A stretch of DNA of 15,180 nt from Desulfobacterales bacterium (GTDB lineage: Bacteria; Desulfobacterota; Desulfobacteria; Desulfobacterales; UBA5852), in NCBI GenBank assembly GCA_030066455.1, contig JASJBQ010000092.1, forward strand, positions 1 to 15,180, given 5' to 3'. The notes below the pieces were generated by a model. It did no database searches. It saw nothing but the letters and a program-made list of their open reading frames with translations, and was not told the origin of the DNA. Every line of letters begins with the position of its first letter. The first letter of the stretch is position 1. Made by a program: the position numbers and the translations under genes. This document shows, in pieces, positions 1 through 6,786 of this stretch.

Positions 1-105
1 GACCGAATGGCCGATGGAGAACAAAGCTGGTTGGTCTTTCGGTATTGCATCCATCATTCATATATTTCACTGTTGGCGCGCCGTCAGTGCAAAAGGAATT
101 CGGGC

Positions 106-654
106 ATGAGCCCCCCGCAAAGACGAGCACAGCTCTCGACAACCTACATGCTCAGCATTCTGGCCTTTTCTTTTGTGGCCACCGTGAGCATGGCCGCTTT
201 CTGGGTGGGTTCGGCCTATTTGGAATTCCAGGGCCTTTCCGAGGAACTGGAATCGGATTACATCGACGCGCGCAAGGAACAGCTCGTCAACGAGGTCGAT
301 CGTGTCATCGACTATCTCAACTACGAAAAAGCCAGTGCCGAAAGGCGCCTGCGGGCCGATATCCGCTCGCGGGTCTATGAAGGTCATCGCCTTGCGGAGG
401 GTATCTACAAGCGCCACCGTGGCAGGATCGCCAATGCGGCCCGCGAAATTCGTGACGATATCCCCGTGATCATCTGCAGTGCCTACAGCGAAAAAATGGA
501 TCCTTCACGTGCCGGTGCCTTTGACGGTCTCTACATCGAAAAGCCGATCGAAATGCAGAAACTGGCGGCCGCCGTTCACCGGGCGCTAGTCAGATGCCAG
601 GCCTGCAGGCGGGCCCCGAGAAATCGGTGTGACAGCCGGTTCGATGTGTGCTAG
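106..654 (+). pseudogene. Remnant hybrid sensor kinase: Cache-type N-terminus fused to receiver-domain tail
   Basis: The 182-residue product joins two pieces that are normally several hundred residues apart. Residues 1-40 hold a membrane anchor (hydrophobic about 14-38). Residues 45-105 are a charged helix (for example QLVNEVDRVIDYLNYEKA) typical of the start of periplasmic Cache sensor domains in histidine kinases. From about residue 115 it becomes the C-terminal part of a response-regulator receiver: DDIPVIICSAYSEKMD, then the conserved Lys-Pro pair at 146-147 and the final helix to about 162. The rest of the Cache domain, the dimerisation and ATPase domains and the phospho-acceptor half of the receiver are missing, so it cannot signal as a kinase. 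The ATG at 106 is preferred over in-frame positions upstream because AAGGAA lies about 8 nt before it and the membrane segment follows directly. The reading frame is intact, so a short membrane protein could still be made. An assembly collapse is possible. Confidence 0.7.
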
Positions 655-769
655 AACCTTCTCGGAAGATAGGGCTGGCTGACCGGGTGGTGTCGAACCG
701 CCCCGTAAGATCGCCTTATGTCCCTGCAATGAAGTCTTTGTCGAATCCAAATACCCGGCGATAAGCGCA

Positions 770-2053
770 ATGCTCGATACAATCCCGGCGGTGATCCGGA
801 TCCTGTTCGTTTTCTCCCTGATTCTGTTTCTGATCAAGCGGCGCTGGTCGCTGGGCAATGCTTTCCTGGCGGGCTCCGTTGCGCTGGGCCTCATTTTCGG
901 CATGTCTCCGCCGGCGATCATCAAGGCCGTCACCAGGGCCTTGTTGGATCCCAAGACCATGAGCCTGGCAGTCGTCGTGAGCCTTATCCTCGTGCTCAGC
1001 CACAGCTTGGAGAAATCCGGCCAGATGGGGCGTTTGCTGGAAAACTACAAGGGGCTGGTGCGCCGGCCGCGATTGAACCTGGTAATCTTCCCGGCCTTGA
1101 TCGGGCTTCTGCCCATGCCCGGAGGGGCCATTTTCTCCGCCCCCATGGTCAAGAACCTGGGAGCCACCCACCAGCTTCCTGGCGCAGTCATGAGTTATAT
1201 CAACTACTGGTTCCGCCATATCTGGGAATACTGGTGGCCCCTCTATCCCGGCATTCTGCTCACCACGGCGCTGGCCGGCATCGACCTCTGGCGTCTCGTG
1301 GTCTTCTCGATGCCCCTGACCGCGGTGGCCGTGGCCGCCGGATACTGGCCGCTGCGCGGTAGCGTGATCGACGGCCGGGCGGAGGTCGCTTCCAAACCAC
1401 TGGGGCCCTTTCTCCGGGAACTGGCCCCGATCGTCTTCGTGATTTTGTGCGGGGTGGGTCTGGGCATCCTGCTTTCTGCCCTGATGCCGCCGGCCGGCCG
1501 GCCGGTGGCCAAGGAGGCGGGTCTGATATTCGCCCTGCTGGCGGCCATCGTCTGGGTCTGGCGACAGAACCGCATGCCGGCCAAAACCTGCCGGACCATC
1601 GTGACCCAGCCGGCCATGGTCAAGATGATCTACATGGTGGCCGGCATCCTTATCTTCAAGGGCATCCTGGAGGATAGCGGGGCGGTGGAGCGTCTTAGCC
1701 TTGAAATGCTGGCCTGGAAAATCCCGCTGGTTCCCATCGCCATGCTGATGCCATTCATCGTTGGCCTGGTGGGCGGGATCACCATCGCCTTTGTGGGGGC
1801 CACGTTTCCGATCCTGGTTTCCCTGGTCAACTCCCTGGGCCAGTCCGACCTGATGCTGCCTTACATGATGCTGGCCCTGGTGTGCGGCTTCGCCGGTGTA
1901 CTCGTCTCTCCGCTACATCTTTGTCTGCTGCTCTCCAATGAATACTTCGATACCCATTTGACCGCCGTATATCGCTGCCTGCGTCTGCCGGTGTTGGGCC
2001 TGGTGATGGGGGGCATCATCTACTTCGGCGTGCTTTGTATGGGGATGGGGTAG
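770..2053 (+). CDS. DUF401 family integral membrane protein (putative anion transporter)
   Basis: The 427-residue protein is hydrophobic throughout, with roughly ten to twelve membrane segments. It carries blocks I associate with the DUF401 (PF04165) family: LLPMPGGAIFSAPMV at residues 113-127 and NYWFRHIWEYWWPLYPG at 145-161. Length matches the family, which is predicted to be transport-related and resembles anion/dicarboxylate permease folds; the substrate is unknown. The C-terminal third contains the glycine-rich stretch LVGGITIAFVGATFPILVSL, which could be a re-entrant or substrate-binding loop. The start at 770 has only a weak ribosome site (GATAAG), but no ATG or GTG lies upstream in frame near it. 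The 115-nt gap before it shows no clear promoter. It is followed after 8 nt by a hairpin repeat that may act as a terminator. Family assignment is fairly sure; the transport role is inference. Confidence 0.85.
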   Translation: MLDTIPAVIRILFVFSLILFLIKRRWSLGNAFLAGSVALGLIFGMSPPAIIKAVTRALLDPKTMSLAVVVSLILVLSHSLEKSGQMGRLLENYKGLVRRPRLNLVIFPALIGLLPMPGGAIFSAPMVKNLGATHQLPGAVMSYINYWFRHIWEYWWPLYPGILLTTALAGIDLWRLVVFSMPLTAVAVAAGYWPLRGSVIDGRAEVASKPLGPFLRELAPIVFVILCGVGLGILLSALMPPAGRPVAKEAGLIFALLAAIVWVWRQNRMPAKTCRTIVTQPAMVKMIYMVAGILIFKGILEDSGAVERLSLEMLAWKIPLVPIAMLMPFIVGLVGGITIAFVGATFPILVSLVNSLGQSDLMLPYMMLALVCGFAGVLVSPLHLCLLLSNEYFDTHLTAVYRCLRLPVLGLVMGGIIYFGVLCMGMG

Positions 2054-2061
2054 GGGATGGC

Positions 2062-2290
2062 GGTTCAGGGGTTCTGGGTTCTGGGTTAAGAGGTTCTGGG
2101 TTCGGGCTTTAATCAGGTTGAAGTTTTATCAACCTTGAACCAAGAACCTGGAACGGGAAATCTCATGTCGGGTGTCGGGTTTCAGGGTTTAATACTTCTG
2201 AATTCTGGCTCCTGATTTCTGAATACGGGCAAAAACACCTGAACACTGACACCTGAAAACTAGTTGACCCGGCACCTTGAACCCTGTTCT
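2062..2290 (-). repeat. Composite heptad hairpin element (B then A, inverted copy)
   Basis: Two adjacent imperfect hairpins fill the gap after the DUF401 gene. The first (about 2062-2155) has a left arm of GGTT units at 2062, 2070, 2077, 2084, 2092 and 2099 and a right arm of AACC or AACG units at 2131, 2138, 2145 and 2152, a 7-nt period with occasional 8-nt steps. The second (about 2165-2290) carries GACACCT at 2248-2254 and GGTTTCAGG at 2178-2186. Read on the minus strand, the order and sequence match the element at 4411-4631: 2092-2155 aligns with 4506-4569 over 64 nt without gaps at 57 identical positions (hand count). No protein-coding potential is credible here. It may work as a transcription terminator or as a small non-autonomous mobile element; neither is shown. 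Confidence 0.8.
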
Positions 2291-2346
2291 CCAATCTGAT
2301 TGGAGAACCGCGGTACCCCCCATCCACTCATTCCTGATGGAGATCG

Positions 2347-3471
2347 ATGGCGCTTTCCTCCAAGCAACGCGTCGTACTGGGGTGTGTCGTTTTCGGCCTT
2401 TGCATTCTGTCCAATGCCGCCTGGAGCGGGTCGTCCGACTACTGGCCGACCCATGGGTGGCGCACCTCGACGCCTGAAGCCCAGGGGATGAAATCCGATG
2501 TGCTGGCCGATATGTTCGCCGACCTGACCTACAGCGAACACAGCATCGATTCGGTCACCATCATTCGCCACGGCTACATCGTTCTGGATGCCTACTTCTA
2601 TCCGTTCCGCAAAGATACCAGGCATATTCTGCAACTGGACCCGATACATACTCGATCTTCCCATGGCCGAGCCCCCGGGCACCCGTTTCGTCTACTGCAA
2701 CGGCGCCTCTCACCTCTTATCGGCGATTGTCCAGAAAGCCACCGGCATGCGGAGTCTGGCCTATGCCCGGCAAAATCTCTTCTCGCCCCTTGGTATCACC
2801 GATGTGATCTGGGAGACCGCCCCCCAGGGTATCGATGTCGGCTTCGGCCGGATGTGGCTCAGGCCGCACGACATGGCCAAATTTGGCTGGCTGTTTCTCA
2901 ACAAGGGGCAGTGGGAAGGCCGGACGATCGTAGCGGCGGATTGGGTTAATGCCGCCACCCGGGGCCATATCGAGACCAAATCTTCCGATCGGTACGGATA
3001 CCAGTGGTGGGTCGACAAAGAAGGTTCCTTTGCGGCCATGGGGCACCGGGGGCAGCGCATCTTCGTGGTCCCCGAACACGATCTGGTGGCGGTTTTCATC
3101 TGCTTTCATGCCCCCGAACGCCGGATTTTGTCATGCGGAGTCACATCATCCCGTCCATCGTATCGGATGTGGCACTGCCTCCCGATACGGCCGCCAACCA
3201 GCGCCTGAAGGCCCTGGTGCGACAATACATGTTGGACGATGTTTATCGTCTTTCTAATGCGCCTGTTGAACTGACGGCATTCAAGGGCCGCTGGCGAACC
3301 GATTTTTCTTTTTCTTCCTCCTTCTTCGAGATCGGCCATACACTTGTTTCCAAGGCCGAAATCGAGTTTAACGATGAGCAGGCCCGGGTTCGGGTTACCG
3401 ATCCCCAGGGGGGGATGATTGAATTGAAGGCCACGAGCGATCCCGATCCAAAGCGTGAGGTTGAAAATTAG
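2347..3471 (+). pseudogene. Broken serine hydrolase (beta-lactamase/PBP-like fold)
   Basis: The gene starts at ATG 2347 (GGAG just upstream) with a signal peptide of about 27 residues and the N-terminal strand region, SVTIIRHGYIVLDAYFYPF. At about 2629-2636 the frame changes (frame 1 to frame 2). Some 75-80 residues expected there, including the Ser-x-x-Lys nucleophile motif, are absent, judged from family knowledge. Frame 2 then continues with LDLPMAEPPGTRFVYCNGAS, which contains the Tyr-x-Asn motif, and goes on through GITDVIWE, YGYQWWVDKEG and the third-box region GHRGQRIFVVPEHDL. A second shift near 3110-3122, at a run of five C, returns to frame 1, which gives the C-terminal piece from about PDFVMRSHIIPSI to the stop at 3469-3471. 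With the catalytic serine gone and two frame changes, no active enzyme is possible. The intact parent would be an exported hydrolase of the 6-aminohexanoate hydrolase/class C type. Sequencing error could explain the single-base shift but not the lost block. Confidence 0.85.
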
Positions 3472-3590
3472 ATTGTAAAAGTGCATTAGCGACTTTAAGA
3501 GGCCGTGAAGGAGTATAAGGGGCATAATGGAGCGAGGACTTCGGATGGTTCCCGGATCCAGTGCTCCGTTCAGGATGCAGAGCAAAACGT

Positions 3591-3720
3591 GGTTTCAGTC
3601 TTCAGGGTTCGGGTTTCGGTAGCAGTCGGACGGTCAACGCTTACGGTTGTTTCTCTTGACACCTTCAAACCTGAAATCCGATACTTCAATTCCTGACACC
3701 CGAATCCTTGCATCTGAATA
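3591..3720. repeat. Heptad hairpin element, A-like, divergent loop
   Basis: Within the 313-nt gap between the broken hydrolase and the acetyltransferase, a left arm of TTC-ending heptads (GGTTTCAGTCTTCAGGGTTC from 3591) faces a right arm of GACA/GAA heptads (3657 to about 3720, beginning TTGACACCTTCAAACCTGAA). The arms are complementary only in part, and the loop (about 3620-3655) does not match the other A copies. It stops about 60 nt before the next gene. The TTGACA at 3733-3738 just beyond the element resembles a -35 box but has no convincing -10 at the right distance. The part from 3472 to 3590 shows no gene or repeat I can support. Confidence 0.65.
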
Positions 3721-3763
3721 CGGAGTTAACCCTTGACATCTTTATACTCACAAGACCCCAATA

Positions 3764-3782
3764 ACGGGAGGGGAGGGAGATA
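3764..3782 (+). promoter_or_regulatory. Unusually G-rich ribosome binding site
   Basis: The stretch ACGGGAGGGGAGGGAGA just before ATG 3785 offers several overlapping Shine-Dalgarno matches (GGAG, GGGAGG) and fixes the start of the acetyltransferase. It contains three G-runs separated by single A residues. That is one run short of a simple quadruplex unless the GGGG run or an upstream G takes part. Confidence 0.6.
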
Positions 3783-3784
3783 AC

Positions 3785-4330
3785 ATGGATCTTGCCACAT
3801 ATGACGAGACGGCAACCTTGAAAAACGGGCAGGAAGTCCGGATCCGTGCCATGCGTGCTTCCGACAAAAGTCTGGTTCAGGAGATGTTCCGCAACCTGGA
3901 GCCCGAATCCATCTACACCCGCTTTTTCCACGCCAAAAAGGTGTTGACCGATGGCGATCTCAAGATGATCACCGAGGTGGATTTCGAGAACGTCGTGGCC
4001 TTTGCGGTCACCATCGGGCCGGAGGCGAACGAGACCATGATCGCCGGCGGTCGTTATGCCTGTCTTGAAACCCAGGGCCCCTGCCGCAATGCGGAGGTGG
4101 CCTTCACGGTGGAGGAGGATTACCAGGGCCAGGGGATCGCCGGGATGCTCATCCGGCGTTTGACCGCAATTGCACGCGAAAGGGGCCTGGCGCAATTCGA
4201 GGCCGAGGTGCTTCCCGAAAACCGCGCCATGCTGGCGGTCTTTGCCCACTGCGGTCTGCCCGTGAAAGAGAAGTACGATGGCGACGTGATTCATGTGACG
4301 ATGCCCCTGGCAGAGGAGGGCACCTCTTGA
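3785..4330 (+). CDS. GNAT-family N-acetyltransferase
   Basis: A 181-residue soluble protein with the Gcn5-related acetyltransferase fold. The acetyl-CoA pyrophosphate loop is visible as VEEDYQGQGIAGMLIRRL at residues 109-126, fitting Q/R-x-x-G-x-G/A at Q114-G117-A119. It is preceded by the strand AEVAFTV, and ENRAMLAVFAHCGL (145-158) is the usual motif B region. The N-terminal part (LKNGQEVRIRAMRASDKSLV, then YTRFF at 44-48) resembles the acetyltransferase domain of Pat-type protein lysine acetyltransferases, including those fused to ADP-forming acyl-CoA synthetases. Here no synthetase or cyclic-nucleotide domain is attached. The substrate is unknown; protein lysine acetylation is a reasonable guess. 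The start has a strong G-rich ribosome site. The gene stands alone between two hairpin elements, so it is probably transcribed by itself. Confidence 0.85.
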   Translation: MDLATYDETATLKNGQEVRIRAMRASDKSLVQEMFRNLEPESIYTRFFHAKKVLTDGDLKMITEVDFENVVAFAVTIGPEANETMIAGGRYACLETQGPCRNAEVAFTVEEDYQGQGIAGMLIRRLTAIARERGLAQFEAEVLPENRAMLAVFAHCGLPVKEKYDGDVIHVTMPLAEEGTS

Positions 4331-4410
4331 GCTTCCCGGTTCACCGGTTCACGTTTCAGGGTCGAAAGAAGAATATTCTTAGGATTCAGGTTGGCCGCAG
4401 GGCGGTTACA

Positions 4411-4495
4411 AGGTGTCAGTGTTCAGGTTTCAAGATGAGCAGCGTGCTCAACTTCCGTGACCTATTCCCTGACACCTGACACCCGGCACCCGACA
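4411..4495 (+). repeat. Heptad hairpin element A
   Basis: The left arm AGGTGTCAGTGTTCAGG (from 4411) pairs with the right arm around CCTGACACCTGACACC (from 4468). GACA or GGCA recurs at 4471, 4478, 4485 and 4492, exactly 7 nt apart. The unit from AGGTGTC to GACACC is 66 nt long, and so is the copy at 8981-9046. The two align without gaps at about 51 of 66 positions (hand count), including part of the loop (TTTCA, GATG, CAGCGT). Shared loop sequence means the copies are related by descent, not just similar arms. It lies directly upstream of element B at 4499. Confidence 0.8.
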
Positions 4496-4498
4496 TAA

Positions 4499-4631
4499 GG
4501 TTCCCCGTTCCAGGTTCTCGGTTCAAGGTTGAGAAAAATACAACCTGATTAAATCCCGAACCTGGAACCCCGAACCCAGAACCTCGAACCCCGAACTTAG
4601 AACCTTGCACCCGGAACCCCTAAACCCTGAA
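4499..4631 (+). repeat. Heptad hairpin element B with ten in-phase 7-nt units
   Basis: The left arm has GGTT (or CGTT) at 4499, 4506, 4513, 4520 and 4527. The right arm has GAA (or GCA, TAA) at 4558, 4565, 4572, 4579, 4586, 4593, 4600, 4607, 4614 and 4621, all exactly 7 nt apart with variable bases between. GTTCCAGGTTC at 4507-4517 pairs perfectly with GAACCTGGAAC at 4558-4568, and GGTTG (4527-4531) with CAACC (4541-4545) closes the inner stem. The right arm runs about 50 nt beyond what the left arm can pair with. An inverted copy lies at 2092-2155. It ends about 20 nt before the start codon of the next gene. Confidence 0.85.
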
Positions 4632-4652
4632 ACTAAAAGCAATGGAGCGACA

Positions 4653-5873
4653 ATGACATCCTCAACTAGAGAAATAGACCACCGGGTCATTTCCCCGCGC
4701 GAAATGCTCTCCAAAGCCGCAGACAACACCCAGGTAATGCGACTGCGAACGGCACGGGACGTGCTGCCGGGAGGCTATTTGGCGGCCATGACCCCGGTGC
4801 TCGTGGACTGGCAGGCCAGCCGGATCGAGGCGACCGAGCCCTTCGTGATTCTTCGCAACGTCAACTACGGCGGGAACCCGATCGAACGGACCACGACCCT
4901 CCACTCGGTCCGGATGCCGCTGCAGGGCATCCGTTTTGCAGAATTTATTCTGGTGCCGCCCAAACGCATGGGGCCGCGTGCACCGTTTCAGCACGTCCAG
5001 CTGCGCTTCGTGTTTCAGCCCGATTACTATCCCGAGCTCATGTGCCTGGCCGGAGCCCGCACGGGCACCGACAGCCGCTTCCCGGACCTGGTGCTGAGCT
5101 GGGAAACCTGGCTCCCGCCCCATAAGAAATACCACGCCATCAAGGGGCTGGACTCCTCGGTTTACCGCTTGACCCTCAGGGCCTTTGCCGGTCCCCAGCG
5201 TTTTCTGGAGGAGACACTGCGCGGGAGGAATTGGCATGCTTTTCGGCTGCAGATGCCGGGGGACGACGAGGGGCGGGTTGAATTGCTGAAAGTGGCGCTG
5301 GCGCTGGGAGACGGCGTCGGCCGCCACACCCTTTCGCGCATGCTGGAAGAGGGTGAAGAGGCCTGGCTTGCCGAAGCGCCGGAAGATGCCGCCGATGCGT
5401 CCGCAAAGCGAGATTGGCAGATGCTCAAGGCTCACATCCACCAACCCAGGGATTATGGCGATGCCCGGATGCACACCAGTCCGGAAAAGGAATACTATAA
5501 TACCATGGTCCATTCCTGCGCCACGCTGTCCCGCTATACCATCCTGGTGGCCGCTCACCGGCTGGTGGAGCGCGGCCACACGGAGGGGCTCGATCTGGAT
5601 CGGCTTCCGGAAGCCGCGCTGGGCAAGCCCGAAGCCTGGATGCGGGAGGCAGCCCATGCCAAACTCGGTGGCCTTTTCCTGCGCGGTCCCCTGGCCGTGA
5701 CCTATGCCATACGTCATCCGCAAACGTTGCCGGACAAGATTCCGGGGCAACTGGCCCGGGTCGGTCTGATCGTTGAGCGGGACGGCAAACCCTGGCGCGT
5801 ACATTACACCCACAAGGGCACCCGGCCGTACGATGTGTCCGGAGCCCATGTCGTGGATTACAGCACTAGCTGA
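4653..5873 (+). CDS. Conserved-looking hypothetical protein, soluble, 406 residues
   Basis: I do not recognise this family. ATG 4653 is chosen because GGAG stands 6 nt before it; the in-frame ATG at 4605 lies inside a repeat and adds a low-complexity leader. The protein has no signal peptide or membrane segment. Residues about 1-190 look beta-rich (for example GIRFAEFILVPPKRMGPRAP, then LRFVFQPDYYPELMCLAGA). A helical charged part at about 205-270 includes LSRMLEEGEEAWLAEAPEDA. A helical region (HSCATLSRYTILVAAHRLVE) follows, and then a C-terminal part with LGGLFLRGPLAVTYAIRHPQ and a terminal beta segment. Codon use and composition match the neighbours, so it is a real gene and not repeat-derived. 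The 414-codon antisense frame is rejected for its Gly/His/Gln/Arg-rich shadow composition. Cytoplasmic location is the only safe inference. Confidence 0.75.
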   Translation: MTSSTREIDHRVISPREMLSKAADNTQVMRLRTARDVLPGGYLAAMTPVLVDWQASRIEATEPFVILRNVNYGGNPIERTTTLHSVRMPLQGIRFAEFILVPPKRMGPRAPFQHVQLRFVFQPDYYPELMCLAGARTGTDSRFPDLVLSWETWLPPHKKYHAIKGLDSSVYRLTLRAFAGPQRFLEETLRGRNWHAFRLQMPGDDEGRVELLKVALALGDGVGRHTLSRMLEEGEEAWLAEAPEDAADASAKRDWQMLKAHIHQPRDYGDARMHTSPEKEYYNTMVHSCATLSRYTILVAAHRLVERGHTEGLDLDRLPEAALGKPEAWMREAAHAKLGGLFLRGPLAVTYAIRHPQTLPDKIPGQLARVGLIVERDGKPWRVHYTHKGTRPYDVSGAHVVDYSTS

Positions 5874-5880
5874 AGGAGAA

Positions 5881-5947
5881 AAGGGTTCGAGGATCCAAGG
5901 ATTCAAGGGGTCGAGTGAGATGTTGAAAAGCTACAAGGAGTTGAATG
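5881..5947 (+). repeat. Heptad element C, left part only
   Basis: This 67-nt block aligns without gaps with 6596-6662 at about 57 of 67 positions (hand count). Shared parts include AAGGGTTCGAGGATCC, AGTGAGATG and ACAAGGA followed by TTGAATG. The copy downstream continues to a complementary right arm (6701-6738); this one does not and is followed instead by the unrelated heptads at 5970. It therefore looks truncated. It begins 7 nt after the stop of the hypothetical gene. Confidence 0.75.
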
Positions 5948-5969
5948 GCCGTCATTGAAGCGTAAATAT

Positions 5970-6016
5970 GAACGTTGAACATCGAACGTCGAATACAAAA
6001 GAATTAACATCGAATA
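5970..6016. repeat. Heptad element D (GAAC/GAAT units)
   Basis: GAAC or a close variant occurs at 5970, 5977, 5984, 5991, 6005 (TAAC) and 6012 (GAAT), again on a 7-nt grid with one degenerate position at 5998. The sequence type differs from the A, B and C elements (AT-richer, TTGAACATCGAACGTCGAA), and no strong complementary arm is visible nearby, so it may be half of a hairpin. It lies between element C and the small SnoaL-like gene. Confidence 0.6.
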
Positions 6017-6086
6017 TTGTTGATTTAAGATTTCGCATTGCATCCCTGAAGCCTTGGGTCTTTTGACCTAACGAAAGGAAGAAATC

Positions 6087-6497
6087 GTGTCCGATACCAA
6101 CAAAGCAACAACTGCTCGGATTTTTGATAAGATTTGGAATCAGCATGATTTAGCGCTGATCGAAGAGATATATGCTGAAGACTTTGTGGCCAATATTGCC
6201 AACGCCCCCGAGTCCATCCGGGGACTTGAGGCGTTCTCCCAATTCGTGGCGCTGTTCCAGGCGATGTATCCTGATTTTCTTTTCACCGTGGAAGACCAGA
6301 TCGCGGAAGGCGACAAGGTGGCCACCCGCTGGTCGGCCCGGACTTCGTACCAGGGGAGTGAAACCTCACTGACCGGCATCAGCATTCACAGACTGGTGGA
6401 CGGGAAGGTGGTGGAGTCCTGGGACAACTGGGATTCGGCGGGCGCTTTGCAGGCCGGTGACTCGGAACTTTTCGATCAGATCGGCGTGAGCCTCTAG
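6087..6497 (+). CDS. SnoaL-like / ester cyclase family protein (GTG start)
   Basis: A 136-residue protein of the NTF2-like fold. Typical SnoaL-like features are the opening helix (ARIFDKIWNQHDLALIEEIY), then EDFVANI, the mid-protein GLEAFSQFVALFQAMYPDF, and the strand pairs FTVEDQIAEGDKVATRWSA and GISIHRLVDGKVVESWDNWD. The length is normal for single-domain members. These proteins range from polyketide cyclases to hydrolases and binding proteins of unknown substrate, so the name says little about function. GTG at 6087 is used, with AAAGGAAG about 6 nt upstream; no ATG in frame fits the family N-terminus. A short GGTC-TTTT-GACC inverted repeat at 6057-6068 lies just before the ribosome site. 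The gene is isolated between hairpin elements, so cotranscription with the next gene is uncertain. Confidence 0.85.
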   Translation: MSDTNKATTARIFDKIWNQHDLALIEEIYAEDFVANIANAPESIRGLEAFSQFVALFQAMYPDFLFTVEDQIAEGDKVATRWSARTSYQGSETSLTGISIHRLVDGKVVESWDNWDSAGALQAGDSELFDQIGVSL

Positions 6498-6573
6498 GTG
6501 GGCCATCGAGTTTGTCAGAGGTCCGACGCCCTGTACCGAAGCGAGACGCAGCGCCCCTGAGGATTGCGGGACT

Positions 6574-6740
6574 GAGGATTCAAGGGGGCAAAGGCAAGGG
6601 TTCGAGGATCCCAGGATTATAGGGTTCAAGTGAGATGCTGAAAGACGACAAGGAATTGAATGTCTGAAAAGCGTTAAACAAACTCTGTTTGAAGCTATAA
6701 ACCCCTTGATCCCTCGAATCCTTGAACCCTTGGATCCTTA
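6574..6740 (+). repeat. Heptad hairpin element C, complete copy
   Basis: The left arm (about 6574-6630, with AGGGTTCGAGGATCC and GGGTTCAAG) is complementary to the right arm at 6701-6738 (CCTTGATCCCTCGAATCC, then TTGAACCCTTGGATCC). About 70 nt of loop, AT-richer than the arms, separates them. The left arm and the start of the loop (6596-6662) repeat the block at 5881-5947. It fills most of the 289-nt gap before the acetyl-CoA hydrolase gene and ends about 45 nt before its start. The resemblance of GGGTTCGAGGATCC to a tRNA T-arm is superficial; no cloverleaf can be drawn. Confidence 0.8.
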
Positions 6741-6786
6741 TGATCTGTCGATTTGAAGAAGTCCCGAAATAGTAAGGGAGTCGATT

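Noticed and set aside
3733..3748. TTGACA followed by TATACT as a promoter for the acetyltransferase
   Set aside because: The two boxes are only 4 nt apart, far from the usual 16-18 nt, and TTGACA recurs in the heptad repeats.
4662..5906. A 414-codon open frame on the minus strand
   Set aside because: It is antisense to the hypothetical gene, is rich in Gly, His, Gln and Arg as shadow frames of GC-rich genes are, begins inside a repeat, and shows no domain.
6057..6068. GGTC-TTTT-GACC inverted repeat as a repressor operator
   Set aside because: A 4-bp stem is too short to stand out from chance, and no regulator gene is nearby.
5952..6146. A 64-codon minus-strand frame with a phenylalanine-rich tail
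   Set aside because: It is a translation of the D-type heptad repeat and overlaps the SnoaL-like gene.
6596..6740. tRNA-like GGTTCGA sequences in the repeats
   Set aside because: The motif resembles a T-arm, but no acceptor stem, D-arm or anticodon arm can be drawn around it; it is part of the heptad pattern.
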